A stretch of DNA of 61,444 bases from Clostridium sp. CAG:793. GTDB taxonomy: Bacteria; Bacillota; Clostridia; TANB77; CAG-508. Below the pieces are notes generated by a model. The model searched no databases. It was given only the letters and a program-made list of their open reading frames with translations, and was not told the origin of the DNA. A program made the position numbers and the translations under genes. Shown here piece by piece: positions 26,014 to 35,561 of this stretch. The DNA is taken from the NCBI GenBank assembly GCA_000433915.1, contig HF993645.1:16129-77572 (forward strand). Reading direction: 5' to 3'. Within the stretch, counting starts at the first letter, position 1. The number at the start of each line of letters is the position of its first letter.

Positions 26014-27120
26014 GTGGATAATAAAGAAAAAGAGCAGACAATAGAAAATAAAGAGCAAACCAAGAAATCGAACCCAAAGTTGTTAATATTTAATACAATA
26101 TTTATAATAGCAGTACTCGTAGGCGTATTCATATATATGATGAATGAAGATGGAGCCGAACATATAGGAGAAGTACTTAGCACAGCTAATCATTTGTGGA
26201 TGGCGATTGGATTTGTATTCTTAATAATGATGTGGCTAGCAGAAACGATGAACTTACACATTCCATTAAAAAAATTATATCCAACACAAAAGTTTACTAA
26301 TACATTAAAAATAACAATGATAGGACAATTATTTAATAACTTAACACCATTTAGCACAGGTGGTCAAGTAATGCAAGTATATGAAATGAATCGAAGTGGC
26401 AAGAGAACAAGTGATTCACTATCAATATTAACAATGAAATTTTTAGTACAACAAATCACAATGATGTTACTTAGCTTAGTATTTATAATATTTCAATTCA
26501 CATATTTTAGACAAGTATTTCAGAACTATATAGCAATAGGAATAATCGGATTATGTATAAATATTGGAATGATGATAATACTAATATTAATAGGAACTAA
26601 AAAAGAACTTATAATGAATGTTGCAAGACCAGTTATAAGATTTATAGCCAAAATAAAAATAGGAAGAATACAGTTTATAAAAAATCCCGAAGAGAAGATC
26701 GAAAAATTTGATCAAAGCGTAATAAACTTTAATAAACAATTCAAAATGATGAAAGACCATCCTAAAGTAGTAGCTCAAATGGCTGTGGCAGGAACGATAC
26801 AAGCAATAATGTATTATGCAATAACATACGCTGTATATAAAACATTTGGAAATAATGGAACAAGCTTACCACAAATAGTAATATTACAAACATTCCTAAT
26901 GTTACTAGTAAATATAGTACCAACACCGGGAGCAGGACTAGGCGCAGAAGGTGGATTTATATTAATATTTGGTCCGATATTTAGAGAAGGAACAATAAAC
27001 ATAGCAACATTATTTTGGAGAATGTATACATTTTACATGCCAATGTTAATAGGAGTACTATTCATGATACCAACTAAAAGAGATAGAACAGTAAGAAAAG
27101 AAAGTTGGGATAAAGAATAA
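26014..27120 (+). CDS. UPF0104/LPG-synthase TM region (flippase-like) protein
   Basis: A 368-aa polytopic protein starting at GTG after GGAGG. A charged 25-residue N-terminus precedes eight or so helices. Diagnostic motifs are IGQLFNNLTPFSTGGQVMQVYEM (first 20 residues conserved) and VPTPGAGLGAEGGF, as in the N-terminal flippase part of MprF and in AglD/YbhN proteins. It lacks the MprF synthase domain, so lipid translocation rather than lysyl-PG synthesis is the likely role. It ends in a strong terminator. Confidence 0.85.
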   Translation: MDNKEKEQTIENKEQTKKSNPKLLIFNTIFIIAVLVGVFIYMMNEDGAEHIGEVLSTANHLWMAIGFVFLIMMWLAETMNLHIPLKKLYPTQKFTNTLKITMIGQLFNNLTPFSTGGQVMQVYEMNRSGKRTSDSLSILTMKFLVQQITMMLLSLVFIIFQFTYFRQVFQNYIAIGIIGLCINIGMMIILILIGTKKELIMNVARPVIRFIAKIKIGRIQFIKNPEEKIEKFDQSVINFNKQFKMMKDHPKVVAQMAVAGTIQAIMYYAITYAVYKTFGNNGTSLPQIVILQTFLMLLVNIVPTPGAGLGAEGGFILIFGPIFREGTINIATLFWRMYTFYMPMLIGVLFMIPTKRDRTVRKESWDKE

Positions 27121-27127
27121 TAATCAT

Positions 27128-27168
27128 AAAGCCCTAAAACTAGTTAAATCTAGTAACAGGGCTTTTAT
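27128..27168 (+). terminator. Terminator of the flippase-like gene
   Basis: AAAGCCCT / AGGGCTTT with inner ACTAG/CTAGT, then T-rich. Confidence 0.85.
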
Positions 27169-27199
27169 TAAAAGTTTACATAGATTTTACAATAAATTA

Positions 27200-27228
27200 T
27201 TGATAAAAAAATACTGATATGCCATAAT
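27200..27228 (+). promoter_or_regulatory. Promoter of the MacB-type operon
   Basis: TTGATA, 17 bases, CATAAT with extended TG. Confidence 0.65.
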
Positions 27229-27261
27229 TAAAATAGATAAAAAGATAAAAAGGAGATAGAA

Positions 27262-27963
27262 ATGCCATACATAGAATTCAAAAACGTATGTAAAGAATAC
27301 AAAATGGGAGAGATTACAATTAAAGCACTTGACAAAGCCAATTTTAGTATAGAAAAAGGTGAACTAGTTGTAATTGTAGGTCCAAGTGGAGCAGGAAAAA
27401 CCACTACTCTAAACATACTAGGAGGTATGGACTCTGCAACAAGTGGAAAAGTAATAGTAGATAATAAAGAAGTAACACATTTAAAAAACAAAGAATTGAT
27501 AAAATATAGAAGAGACGACATAGGATTCGTATTTCAGTTCTATAACCTAATTCAAAATCTAACAGCTATTGAAAATGTAGAGATAGCTACACAACTATGT
27601 AAAAATGCACTAGATCCAGAAAAAACATTAGAAAAAGTAGGACTAAAGAATAGAAAATCAAATTTTCCAGCTCAATTATCAGGAGGAGAGCAACAAAGAG
27701 TTGCGATAGCAAGAGCAATAGCTAAGAATCCTAAGCTATTATTATGTGATGAACCAACAGGTGCATTAGACTACAAAACAGGAAAGCAAATACTAAAACT
27801 TTTGCAAGACACTGCAAGAAAAGAAAAAATGACAGTAATAATAATCACACATAATACAGCAATAGCACCAATGGCAGATAAAATAATACATTTCAAAAAT
27901 GGCAAAGCAGAAGATATACGCATAAACGAAAGTCCAATATCAATAGACGAAATAGAATGGTAA
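27262..27963 (+). CDS. ABC exporter ATPase, MacB/LolD family
   Basis: A 233-aa ATPase. Walker A GPSGAGKTT (about 39), Q-loop FVFQFYNLI, signature LSGGEQQRVAIARA (about 140) and Walker B LLLCDEPTGALD are intact. The FQFYNL and GALD variants are typical of the MacB/LolD/FtsE group, whose partners are FtsX-type permeases. The permease gene starts 21 bases downstream. Peptide or antibiotic extrusion, or envelope stress sensing, are possible roles. Confidence 0.9.
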   Translation: MPYIEFKNVCKEYKMGEITIKALDKANFSIEKGELVVIVGPSGAGKTTTLNILGGMDSATSGKVIVDNKEVTHLKNKELIKYRRDDIGFVFQFYNLIQNLTAIENVEIATQLCKNALDPEKTLEKVGLKNRKSNFPAQLSGGEQQRVAIARAIAKNPKLLLCDEPTGALDYKTGKQILKLLQDTARKEKMTVIIITHNTAIAPMADKIIHFKNGKAEDIRINESPISIDEIEW

Positions 27964-27983
27964 AATAATAGAAAGGAGAGAAA

Positions 27984-30900
27984 GTGAAAACTAAGCTACT
28001 CAAAAATAGTGTAAAAGAAATAAAAGATACATTAAAAAGATTTATATCAATATTGTTAATGTCATTTTTAGGAGTAGGATTTTTTTCTGGACTAGTAGCG
28101 TGCGGACCAGATATGAGAGAAGCAATAGATACATATTATGATGCAAGCAATACCTATGACATCGTAATCACATCAACACTAGGACTTACAGACGAAGATA
28201 TAAAAGCGATACAAAATTTAGACAAATCCTACAATGTGTACGGAGTAAATAGTGTAGATAAAGAAATAACAATAAAAGAAGAAAAATTTAATGCAAAATT
28301 CATTGAACTAAAGTCAGAAATTAATGATATAGATTTAGTAAGTGGAAAAAGACCAGAAAATGATAATGAATGTGTGCTAGACAGCCAATTTGCAAAAAGA
28401 AATAAGTATGAGATAGGAAACAAAATAAAAACAGAAGAAAATGAATATGAGGTAGTAGGATTAGCCAAAAGTCCATTATACATAACTAGCACAAGAGGAA
28501 CAACTAATATCGGAACAGGAACTATAAACTGTTTTATATATATAAATAAAATAGAGCAAGACTACTACACAAACATATATGTAACATCAGAAAAAGCAAG
28601 AGATGATCAGACATCAAGTAATGAATATAATAAGATAATAACAGAGATAAAAAACAAGATTAACTCGGTAGCAGAAGAAAGAGAAAATGCACGATATAAT
28701 GAAATAAAAGAACGTGCAAATAGTAAGATAGAAGATGCAAGAAAAGAATTACATAGTAAAAAAGATGACGCTTATAGTCAGATAAATGAAGGAAAAGAAG
28801 AAATAAAAAATGCAGAACTTCAAATATCTAAAGCCAAAAAAGAAATAGCAAATAACAAACAAAAACTAACAGAGCAAAAACAATCAGTAGAAAAGCAATT
28901 TGAGAGTGCAGAAAATAAAATATCAGAAAGTGAACAACAATTAAATCAAGCAAAACAGGGACTAAAGCAAGCAAACCAAGGTTTAGAAACAATAAAAACA
29001 AATATAGAATCATGTAATAATAATTTAACCCAATTACAACAAACAAAACAATTATTACAATCACAAGGAAAAGATACAACTCAGATAGATGCGCAAATAG
29101 AACAATTACAATCCACAATTAGTTCATTAAATGTGGAAAAGTCAAACCTAGAAAATCAAATAAGTGTAATAAAAACACAAATACAATCAGGCGAAGAACA
29201 GATACAATCAGGTAAACAAGAATTAGAGAAAAATAAAGAAACTGCTAATAGAAATTTTGCAAAAGCAGAAAGTCAAATCAGTCAAGCAGAACAAGAGATA
29301 AAAAATAATGCGGAAAAATTAGTAAATAATAAAAAGAAACTAGAAGATAAAGAAAAAGAAGCAGAGCAGGAATTTAATAAAGCAGAAGAAAAAATAAAAG
29401 AATCAGAACAAGACATACAAAACATAGAAAAGCCAACATGGTATATACACACAAGAGATGACAATAATGGGTATAACACATTTGTAAGCTCAGTAAAAAG
29501 TATGGAAAACATTTCAAAAGTATTTCCTCTAGTATTTTATATAGTAGCAATTCTAATAAGTTTAACATCAATGACAAGAATGGTAGAAGAAGAAAGAACA
29601 GAGATCGGAACATTAAAAGCACTAGGATATAACAATGCACAAATACTCGCAAAATACTGCTTATATGCATTATCTGCATGTTTGATAGGTGGACTAATAG
29701 GAATGGCAATAGGATTTAAATTTTTGCCAAGCATAGTATGGTATCTATACAAAATGCTATTTGATATAACATATTTCAAAGCACCATTTATAGGATTAAT
29801 AGGAATATTAGGACTAGGAATAGCAATAATATGTATAGTTGGAGCAACGATAATTGTATGTATGCAAGAGCTAAGACAGACACCAGCAGTATTAATGAGA
29901 CCAAAGACACCTCGAGCAGGGAAAAAGATTCTATTAGAAAAAATAACATTTATATGGAAACGACTAAAATTCTCTCAAAAAATAACAGCCAGAAATTTAT
30001 TTAGATACAAAAAAAGAGGAATAATGACAATAGTAGGAATAACTGGTTGTACAGCATTGATAACAGCAGGCTTCGGATTAAAAGATTCAATAACCGGAAT
30101 CGTATCAGCACAATATGAAGATGTATTTTCATATAAAGAACAAATAATAATAGCACAAAAAGAAAATAGTATAGAAGAAATAGAAAATATAATAAAAAAT
30201 ACACAAGACGGTGCAATAGAATTAAAACAAGCACAAATGAAAACCGCAACAATAGAACAAAGAGATGTAAATTTGATAATACCAGCTGATAATTTAGATA
30301 GCGTAATACATTTATACGATGGCAAAACTGGTGAAAAAGCTGAAATGCCAGAGACAGGAACAATAGCAATTTCAGACAAATTAGCAGATATACTAAATAT
30401 AAAAGTTGGAGACACAGCAAAATTAGAAGACAGCAATGGAAATCAATATGAATACAAAGTATCAGAAATAATAAAGAACTATGTCACAAACTACATATTC
30501 ATGACAAAAGAAACTTATGAACAACAAATGGGAGAATATAAAACCAATGCATTATTAACAACATCAGAATTTACAGATGAAACAAAGAAACAATTATTAG
30601 AAAACGATAATGTACTATCAATGATGGACGTTGGAACACTAACTAAAAGTGTAAATGATATGTTAAAATCATTAGACTATATAATAATCATACTAATTGT
30701 ATCAGCTGCAATTCTTGCATTTGTAGTTTTATATAATTTAGCTAATATAAACATAGGAGAAAGAATAAGAGAAATCGCAACACTTAAAGTATTAGGATTT
30801 TACGATAAAGAAGTAGATGATTATATAAACAAAGAAAGCATAATTTTAACACTAGTTGGAATTATACTAGGATTCATAGGTGGATATGCACTATGCAATT

Positions 30901-31073
30901 TCTTAGTAAAGACTTGTGAACCAGATATGGTAAGATTTATAAGACATATACATATACAAAGTTACATATATTCAGGAGCAATCACAGCAATTTTCAGCAT
31001 GATAGTAAATTTAATGGTACATAAAACATTAAAAAAAGTAGACATGATTTCATCATTAAAAAGTATAGAATAA
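27984..31073 (+). CDS. FtsX/MacB-type permease with long extracytoplasmic coiled coil
   Basis: A 1029-aa permease starting at GTG after AAAGGAGAG. It has one N-terminal helix (about 20-40), a first external domain, then a coiled coil of roughly 260 residues (about 225-485) rich in Glu, Lys, Gln and Asn. The first FtsX domain with three helices follows (about 510-640), then a second N-terminal helix near 690, a second external domain, and a final three-helix FtsX domain (about 890-1015). The two-FtsX-domain form is known from clostridial DUF214-type permeases. Confidence 0.87.
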   Translation: MKTKLLKNSVKEIKDTLKRFISILLMSFLGVGFFSGLVACGPDMREAIDTYYDASNTYDIVITSTLGLTDEDIKAIQNLDKSYNVYGVNSVDKEITIKEEKFNAKFIELKSEINDIDLVSGKRPENDNECVLDSQFAKRNKYEIGNKIKTEENEYEVVGLAKSPLYITSTRGTTNIGTGTINCFIYINKIEQDYYTNIYVTSEKARDDQTSSNEYNKIITEIKNKINSVAEERENARYNEIKERANSKIEDARKELHSKKDDAYSQINEGKEEIKNAELQISKAKKEIANNKQKLTEQKQSVEKQFESAENKISESEQQLNQAKQGLKQANQGLETIKTNIESCNNNLTQLQQTKQLLQSQGKDTTQIDAQIEQLQSTISSLNVEKSNLENQISVIKTQIQSGEEQIQSGKQELEKNKETANRNFAKAESQISQAEQEIKNNAEKLVNNKKKLEDKEKEAEQEFNKAEEKIKESEQDIQNIEKPTWYIHTRDDNNGYNTFVSSVKSMENISKVFPLVFYIVAILISLTSMTRMVEEERTEIGTLKALGYNNAQILAKYCLYALSACLIGGLIGMAIGFKFLPSIVWYLYKMLFDITYFKAPFIGLIGILGLGIAIICIVGATIIVCMQELRQTPAVLMRPKTPRAGKKILLEKITFIWKRLKFSQKITARNLFRYKKRGIMTIVGITGCTALITAGFGLKDSITGIVSAQYEDVFSYKEQIIIAQKENSIEEIENIIKNTQDGAIELKQAQMKTATIEQRDVNLIIPADNLDSVIHLYDGKTGEKAEMPETGTIAISDKLADILNIKVGDTAKLEDSNGNQYEYKVSEIIKNYVTNYIFMTKETYEQQMGEYKTNALLTTSEFTDETKKQLLENDNVLSMMDVGTLTKSVNDMLKSLDYIIIILIVSAAILAFVVLYNLANINIGERIREIATLKVLGFYDKEVDDYINKESIILTLVGIILGFIGGYALCNFLVKTCEPDMVRFIRHIHIQSYIYSGAITAIFSMIVNLMVHKTLKKVDMISSLKSIE

Positions 31074-31077
31074 ACTA

Positions 31078-31107
31078 TTTACAATATAATATTAAGTATG
31101 ATAAAAT
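31078..31107 (+). promoter_or_regulatory. Promoter for the DUF4358 gene
   Basis: TTTACA, 18 bases, TAAAAT with extended TG. Confidence 0.6.
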
Positions 31108-31127
31108 GAAGAAAAAAAGGAGAAAAC

Positions 31128-31709
31128 ATGAAAAAGAAAAATATTATTATTACAGTAGCAATAATAATTGTGATAATAGCTACTATAGCAGTAATGCTAA
31201 ATCTAAAAAAATCAAAAGGAACTCAAAATGGACAGCTTGAGACAGCTTCACAAATGAAATCAATGTTTGATTCAGTTTATAGCAAATTAAAAGATGAGTT
31301 ACCAAGTCTAAATACTCAAAAGATTTCAACAAATGATGCTACACAAATAACAGCATATACAGGAATACAATCGACAGACTGTGTTGAAACACTAGTTGTA
31401 TCAGAACCATTAATGTCATCACAAGCATATTCAGCAGTAACAGTAAAAGTAAAAGATGGAACAGACATAGAAAAGATAAAAAATGAAATGCTAGAAAACA
31501 TTGACATGGCAAAATGGATTTGCGTATCAGCAGGAAAATTATATATTACTAATAATGGAAACACAATATTCATGGTAATGGCAGATGAGGAATGGTCAAA
31601 GCCAGTTTATGATGAATTTAAGAGATATGTAAACAATAACATAGGAAAAGAACTAGAAAAAGACGGAGAAGATGGAACGACATTACCAGAAGAAATTATA
31701 GTACAATAA
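31128..31709 (+). CDS. DUF4358-like membrane-anchored protein
   Basis: A 193-aa protein with one N-terminal helix (about 5-24) and an external domain. The run SEPLMSSQAYSAVTVKVKDG, followed by a Lys-rich helix and then MAKWICVSAGKLYITNNG, matches the DUF4358 pattern found in many Firmicutes. No catalytic motif is visible. In related genomes DUF4358 genes commonly sit beside MBOAT and DHHW acetylation genes, as here. AAAAGGAG precedes ATG. Confidence 0.7.
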   Translation: MKKKNIIITVAIIIVIIATIAVMLNLKKSKGTQNGQLETASQMKSMFDSVYSKLKDELPSLNTQKISTNDATQITAYTGIQSTDCVETLVVSEPLMSSQAYSAVTVKVKDGTDIEKIKNEMLENIDMAKWICVSAGKLYITNNGNTIFMVMADEEWSKPVYDEFKRYVNNNIGKELEKDGEDGTTLPEEIIVQ

Positions 31710-31766
31710 CTAAAAATAAGTTTAATTTGTATTTAAGCAAGTTACATAGTAATTAAATAATTAAAA

Positions 31767-31795
31767 CATAAGGCTTCCTTTGAGGGAGCCTTATG
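31767..31795 (+). other. 12-bp hairpin just before the MBOAT gene
   Basis: CATAAGGCTTCC pairs with GGGAGCCTTATG around TTTGA. There is no T tail, and the GGAGGGG ribosome site follows 6 bases later. It could end the DUF4358 transcript or shape translation of the MBOAT gene. Confidence 0.5.
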
Positions 31796-31809
31796 TAATA
31801 GGAGGGGAC

Positions 31810-33202
31810 ATGCTTTTTAATAGCATAACATTTATATACTATTTCTTACCGATAGTATTAATAATATATTTTGCAGTACCAAAAAAACTAAAAAATATAG
31901 TACTGCTAATATCATCAATTATATTTTACGCTTATGGAGAGCCACGATATGTAATACTAATGATTATAGAAATCATATTAGCATATATAGGGCGGAATAA
32001 TTATAGACAAACATAAAAGCAAGGAAGTTTTAATAGGAATCGTCTCCGTACATGTAATTTTATTAGTAATCTTTAAATATACAAACTTTATAATCAGCAA
32101 TATAAATAACATATTTAATCAGCAAATATCAGCCATACAATTAGCATTACCAATAGGAATATCATTTTACACATTCCAAATAATAAGCTACGAAATAGAT
32201 GTGTATAGACAAAAAGTAAAAGTGCAAAGAAATCTAATAAATCTTGCAACTTATGTTGCATTATTTCCACAGCTAATAGCAGGACCGATTGTAAGGTATG
32301 AAACAATAGAAAAAGAATTACAAGAAAGAACACATAGCTTTGAAAAGATTGCCTATGGAATCAAAAGATTTACAATAGGCTTAGCAAAAAAAACAATAAT
32401 AGCTAATCAACTTGGAGCATTATGCACAGTATGTAATGCAGCAGATGAAAAAACAGTAGTTTTATACTGGATAAGCGCAATAAGCTATATGCTACAAATA
32501 TATTTCGACTTTTCAGCATATTCAGATATGGCAATAGGATTAGGAAAAATATTTGGATTCAGTTTTCTTGAAAACTTTAATTATCCATACATATCAAAAA
32601 GCATAACCGAATTTTGGAGAAGATGGCACATTTCACTTGGAACATGGTTTAAAGACTATATATACATACCATTAGGCGGAAGTAGAGAAGGAACAAAAAA
32701 ATTAATTCGAAATATATTAATAGTATGGATATTAACAGGTATCTGGCATGGTGCAAATTGGAACTTTATAATATGGGGATTAATGTTTGGAATAATCCTT
32801 ATAATAGAGAAATTATGGAGTAGAAAATACTTGGAAAAATTGCCTAAGATATTTAGAAACATTTATGTACTATTTATAGTAATGATAAGTTTCATAATAT
32901 TTGGCGCAGACAGCTTAGGACAAGCATTTACAAACATACAAGGACTATGTGGAATACATTGCGATGGAATAATAAATCAGTACACAATATATTATCTAAA
33001 AAGCTACCTAATAATATTAATATTAGCAATAATAGGAGCCACTCCGTTAGTTACAAACATAATTAATAAACTAAAAGAAAATGCAAAAATAAATAAAATT
33101 ATAAATATAATAGAGCCAATATTTATAATAGTTCTATTACTAATAGTAACAGCATACTTGGTAGATAGCTCATACAACCCATTTTTGTATTTTAGATTTT
33201 GA
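31810..33202 (+). pseudogene. MBOAT O-acetyltransferase (AlgI/DltB-like), frameshifted
   Basis: The reading frame starts at 31810 after GGAGGGG (MLFNSITFIYYFLPIV) and runs to about 31990, where the GGGCGG tract shifts frame. The first frame stops at 32016. The other frame continues without a stop to 33202 and holds the rest of the family: PIGISFYTFQIISYEID, QLIAGPIVRYE, FWRRWHISLGTW and the active-site His in TGIWHGANWNF. Removing one G restores a protein of about 464 aa. Either a recent mutation or a base-call error. The partner DHHW gene follows directly. Confidence 0.85.
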
Positions 33203-33238
33203 TATTATGAAAGCGAAAAGAGAGGAATAAATTTTAAC

Positions 33239-34330
33239 ATGACAAATAAAATAAAAAATATTGTTGTAACAATAACATTTTTTGCAATAATAATAGTAAC
33301 TATGATAGCCAATTTAATAAAAAAAGATGAATTAATCTCAATTTCAGAAAGACGCAAGCTAGAACAAAAGCCACAATTTACGCTAAAACAACTAACAAGC
33401 GGAAAATATTCAGACAAACTAGATAAATACTTAACAGACCAATTCATACAAAGAGAGAATTTAAGAAAAACGAAAGTAAACATAGAAAAGAAATTATTAA
33501 AAAAGAAAGATTATAACAACTTATATGATCAAGACGGCTATATAATAGAGCAAAATTATCCATTAAATACGCAATCAGTTAAAAACATAATAAACAAAAT
33601 AAACCAAATTGCAAATGAATATCTAACAGAAGAAAATAACATATATTACACAATAATCCCTGATAAAAACTATTTTGCAAGCGAAGATCACCTAAAAATA
33701 GATTATTCTGAAATAGAAAAAATAATGTCAGAAAATCTTGATAAAATGAAATATATAAATATAAAAGATGAATTAAACTTGAATGATTATTACAAAACAG
33801 ATACACATTGGAAACAAGAAAATATAGTAAAAATAGCAAAACAAATTGCACAAGAAATGAATATAGAGATTTCGAAAGAATATACACAAGTTGAACTAGG
33901 CAAATTTAAAGGAACATATTCCGGAAGGTTGCCAACAAATAATGAGGATGATAATTTGATAATTTTAACAAATGACATAATAAACAACTGCACAGTATAT
34001 AATTACGAAACTCAAAAAGAAAGTACAGTATATGATTTAAATAAAATGAGCAGTTTAGATAAATATGATGTATATTTATCAGGAGCTACACCATTACTTA
34101 CAATCAACAATCCAAATTCAGATAATAATAAAGAATTAATCATATTTAGAGATTCATTTGGAAGTAGCATAACACCGCTAATACTAACAGGATATAGTAA
34201 GGTAACTTTAGTAGATACACGATATATGTCACCAAAACTTATAAACCAATATATAAAATTCACAAATCAAGATATACTATTTATGTATAGCACACTAATA
34301 ATAAACAATAGTAGTTCATTAAAAAATTGA
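33239..34330 (+). CDS. DHHW/AlgJ-like O-acetylation partner protein
   Basis: A 363-aa protein with one N-terminal helix (about 7-25) and an external SGNH-like domain. The DHHW-type motif appears as TDTHWK (about 184-189), and the nucleophile motif as FRDSFGSS near residue 302. Members work with MBOAT proteins: MBOAT passes an acetyl group across the membrane and the DHHW/AlgJ partner transfers it to a wall or capsule sugar. The MBOAT gene just upstream is frameshifted, so function may be lost. The ribosome site GAGGAA is present. Confidence 0.82.
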   Translation: MTNKIKNIVVTITFFAIIIVTMIANLIKKDELISISERRKLEQKPQFTLKQLTSGKYSDKLDKYLTDQFIQRENLRKTKVNIEKKLLKKKDYNNLYDQDGYIIEQNYPLNTQSVKNIINKINQIANEYLTEENNIYYTIIPDKNYFASEDHLKIDYSEIEKIMSENLDKMKYINIKDELNLNDYYKTDTHWKQENIVKIAKQIAQEMNIEISKEYTQVELGKFKGTYSGRLPTNNEDDNLIILTNDIINNCTVYNYETQKESTVYDLNKMSSLDKYDVYLSGATPLLTINNPNSDNNKELIIFRDSFGSSITPLILTGYSKVTLVDTRYMSPKLINQYIKFTNQDILFMYSTLIINNSSSLKN

Positions 34331-34355
34331 AAAACATGCACCAATATGCTATAAT
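34327..34355 (+). promoter_or_regulatory. Promoter for the M14 peptidase gene
   Basis: TTGAAA, 17 bases, TATAAT with extended TG. Confidence 0.85.
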
Positions 34356-34382
34356 GAAAGCAATAAAAAAGGAGATTTTATA

Positions 34383-35390
34383 ATGAAAATAATAAACAAT
34401 TACGATGGAAGTTCTATTGATATAATAAATGAAGACTTAAGAAAAAATGAAGCAGTATTATCATTAAGAAAAGAAAAAGATTCATATAGCCATTATTATA
34501 ACTTTCGAGTAGAAAATGACTTAAACAAGGTTGGTACAGTTTTTATAAAAAATATAACAAAATCAGCCTATTATTGTCCAGATCAAGAACATGCTCCATA
34601 TATAAAAGAAACAGATAAAGAATGGAAAAGACTAGACTCAGAAGAATGGAAAATTGCCAATGACACACTAAAAATAAACATACAACCACATAAAGTAGAA
34701 GAAATATCATTATCTCCTAGATACACAAAAAATGAATTAGATGAATTTATAAGTAAAATAAAAAATAATCCTAATATACACATAGAGGAAAAAATATTAC
34801 CACAAATAGAAATAGGAGATAAAGAAAATCCAACAATAATAGTGATTGGAAGACAGCATCCAGGAGAAACATTATCAAGCTTTTTTATAGAAGGAATGAT
34901 AGAGGAAATAATAGGAAATAAATTAAAATATCACTTTTTAATATATCCAATTGTAAATCAAGAAGGAGTAAAAAACGGAAATCATAGGTATTTTAACGAA
35001 ACAGACTATAATAGAAGCTGGAACAAACAAGATGCCCCACAAGAAATTAAATACATAAGAGAAATAGTAAAGAAAACAAAACCAGAATATTTTATAGATG
35101 TACACAATGATGAAATATCATCAAAAGACTATGTAACAATGAAATCAAACATAACAGAAATAGGTGGAATACAAGTATTAAAGCCACGAAGTACTATAAA
35201 AAGATTTATAAGGGCAATAATAAAACAACACAAAATAATAAATCCAAGATTAAAAACAGCAAGAGAATATATACAGCAAGAATACAATTGTAAAAGCATT
35301 TTGATTGAACTATCGATGAACGAAGAATACACAAAAGCTAAAAATAAAGGAAAGAAGTTCATAATAGATTTATTAAAAGAAAGGAACTAA
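34383..35390 (+). CDS. M14-family zinc carboxypeptidase-like protein
   Basis: A 335-aa protein without signal peptide. The zinc ligands His and Glu lie in RQHPGETLSS (about 158-167), and the second His in FIDVHNDE (about 242). A substrate-binding NxxR-type stretch occurs as YNRSWN, and the late Glu is in LIELSMNEEY. The order fits the cytosolic carboxypeptidase (AGBL-like) branch of M14, including the N-terminal beta domain of about 120 residues. Substrate unknown. It has its own promoter, and AAAAGGAG precedes ATG. Confidence 0.8.
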   Translation: MKIINNYDGSSIDIINEDLRKNEAVLSLRKEKDSYSHYYNFRVENDLNKVGTVFIKNITKSAYYCPDQEHAPYIKETDKEWKRLDSEEWKIANDTLKINIQPHKVEEISLSPRYTKNELDEFISKIKNNPNIHIEEKILPQIEIGDKENPTIIVIGRQHPGETLSSFFIEGMIEEIIGNKLKYHFLIYPIVNQEGVKNGNHRYFNETDYNRSWNKQDAPQEIKYIREIVKKTKPEYFIDVHNDEISSKDYVTMKSNITEIGGIQVLKPRSTIKRFIRAIIKQHKIINPRLKTAREYIQQEYNCKSILIELSMNEEYTKAKNKGKKFIIDLLKERN

Positions 35391-35394
35391 AAAA

Positions 35395-35556
35395 ATGAAA
35401 AATAAAAGCATACTAATAGCTGTAAAAGATATGGAACAATTAGAAAACTATATAAGAATGTTAAAGAACGGAAAATTTGATGACGAAGAAAAATACAGCA
35501 AAGAAGTAAGATCAATGATAGAAGAATTTATGGAAATGATTGGAAAGTATACCTAG
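35395..35556 (+). CDS. Small 53-aa helical protein
   Basis: An open frame from an ATG 5 bases after the M14 stop, with AAAGGAA upstream. The product is charged and helical (VKDMEQLENYIRMLKNGKFD), with no membrane segment. Its stop lies 6 bases before the TTG proposed for the next gene. The next gene's frame is open across the end of this one, so this may instead be the N-terminal part of a frameshifted larger protein. Confidence 0.5.
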   Translation: MKNKSILIAVKDMEQLENYIRMLKNGKFDDEEKYSKEVRSMIEEFMEMIGKYT

Positions 35557-35561
35557 GAACA

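Noticed and set aside
31989..31995. Programmed frameshift or phase-variable tract in the MBOAT gene
   Set aside because: The tract is only three G, with no slippery heptamer and no clear stimulatory structure. Mutation or sequencing error is more likely.
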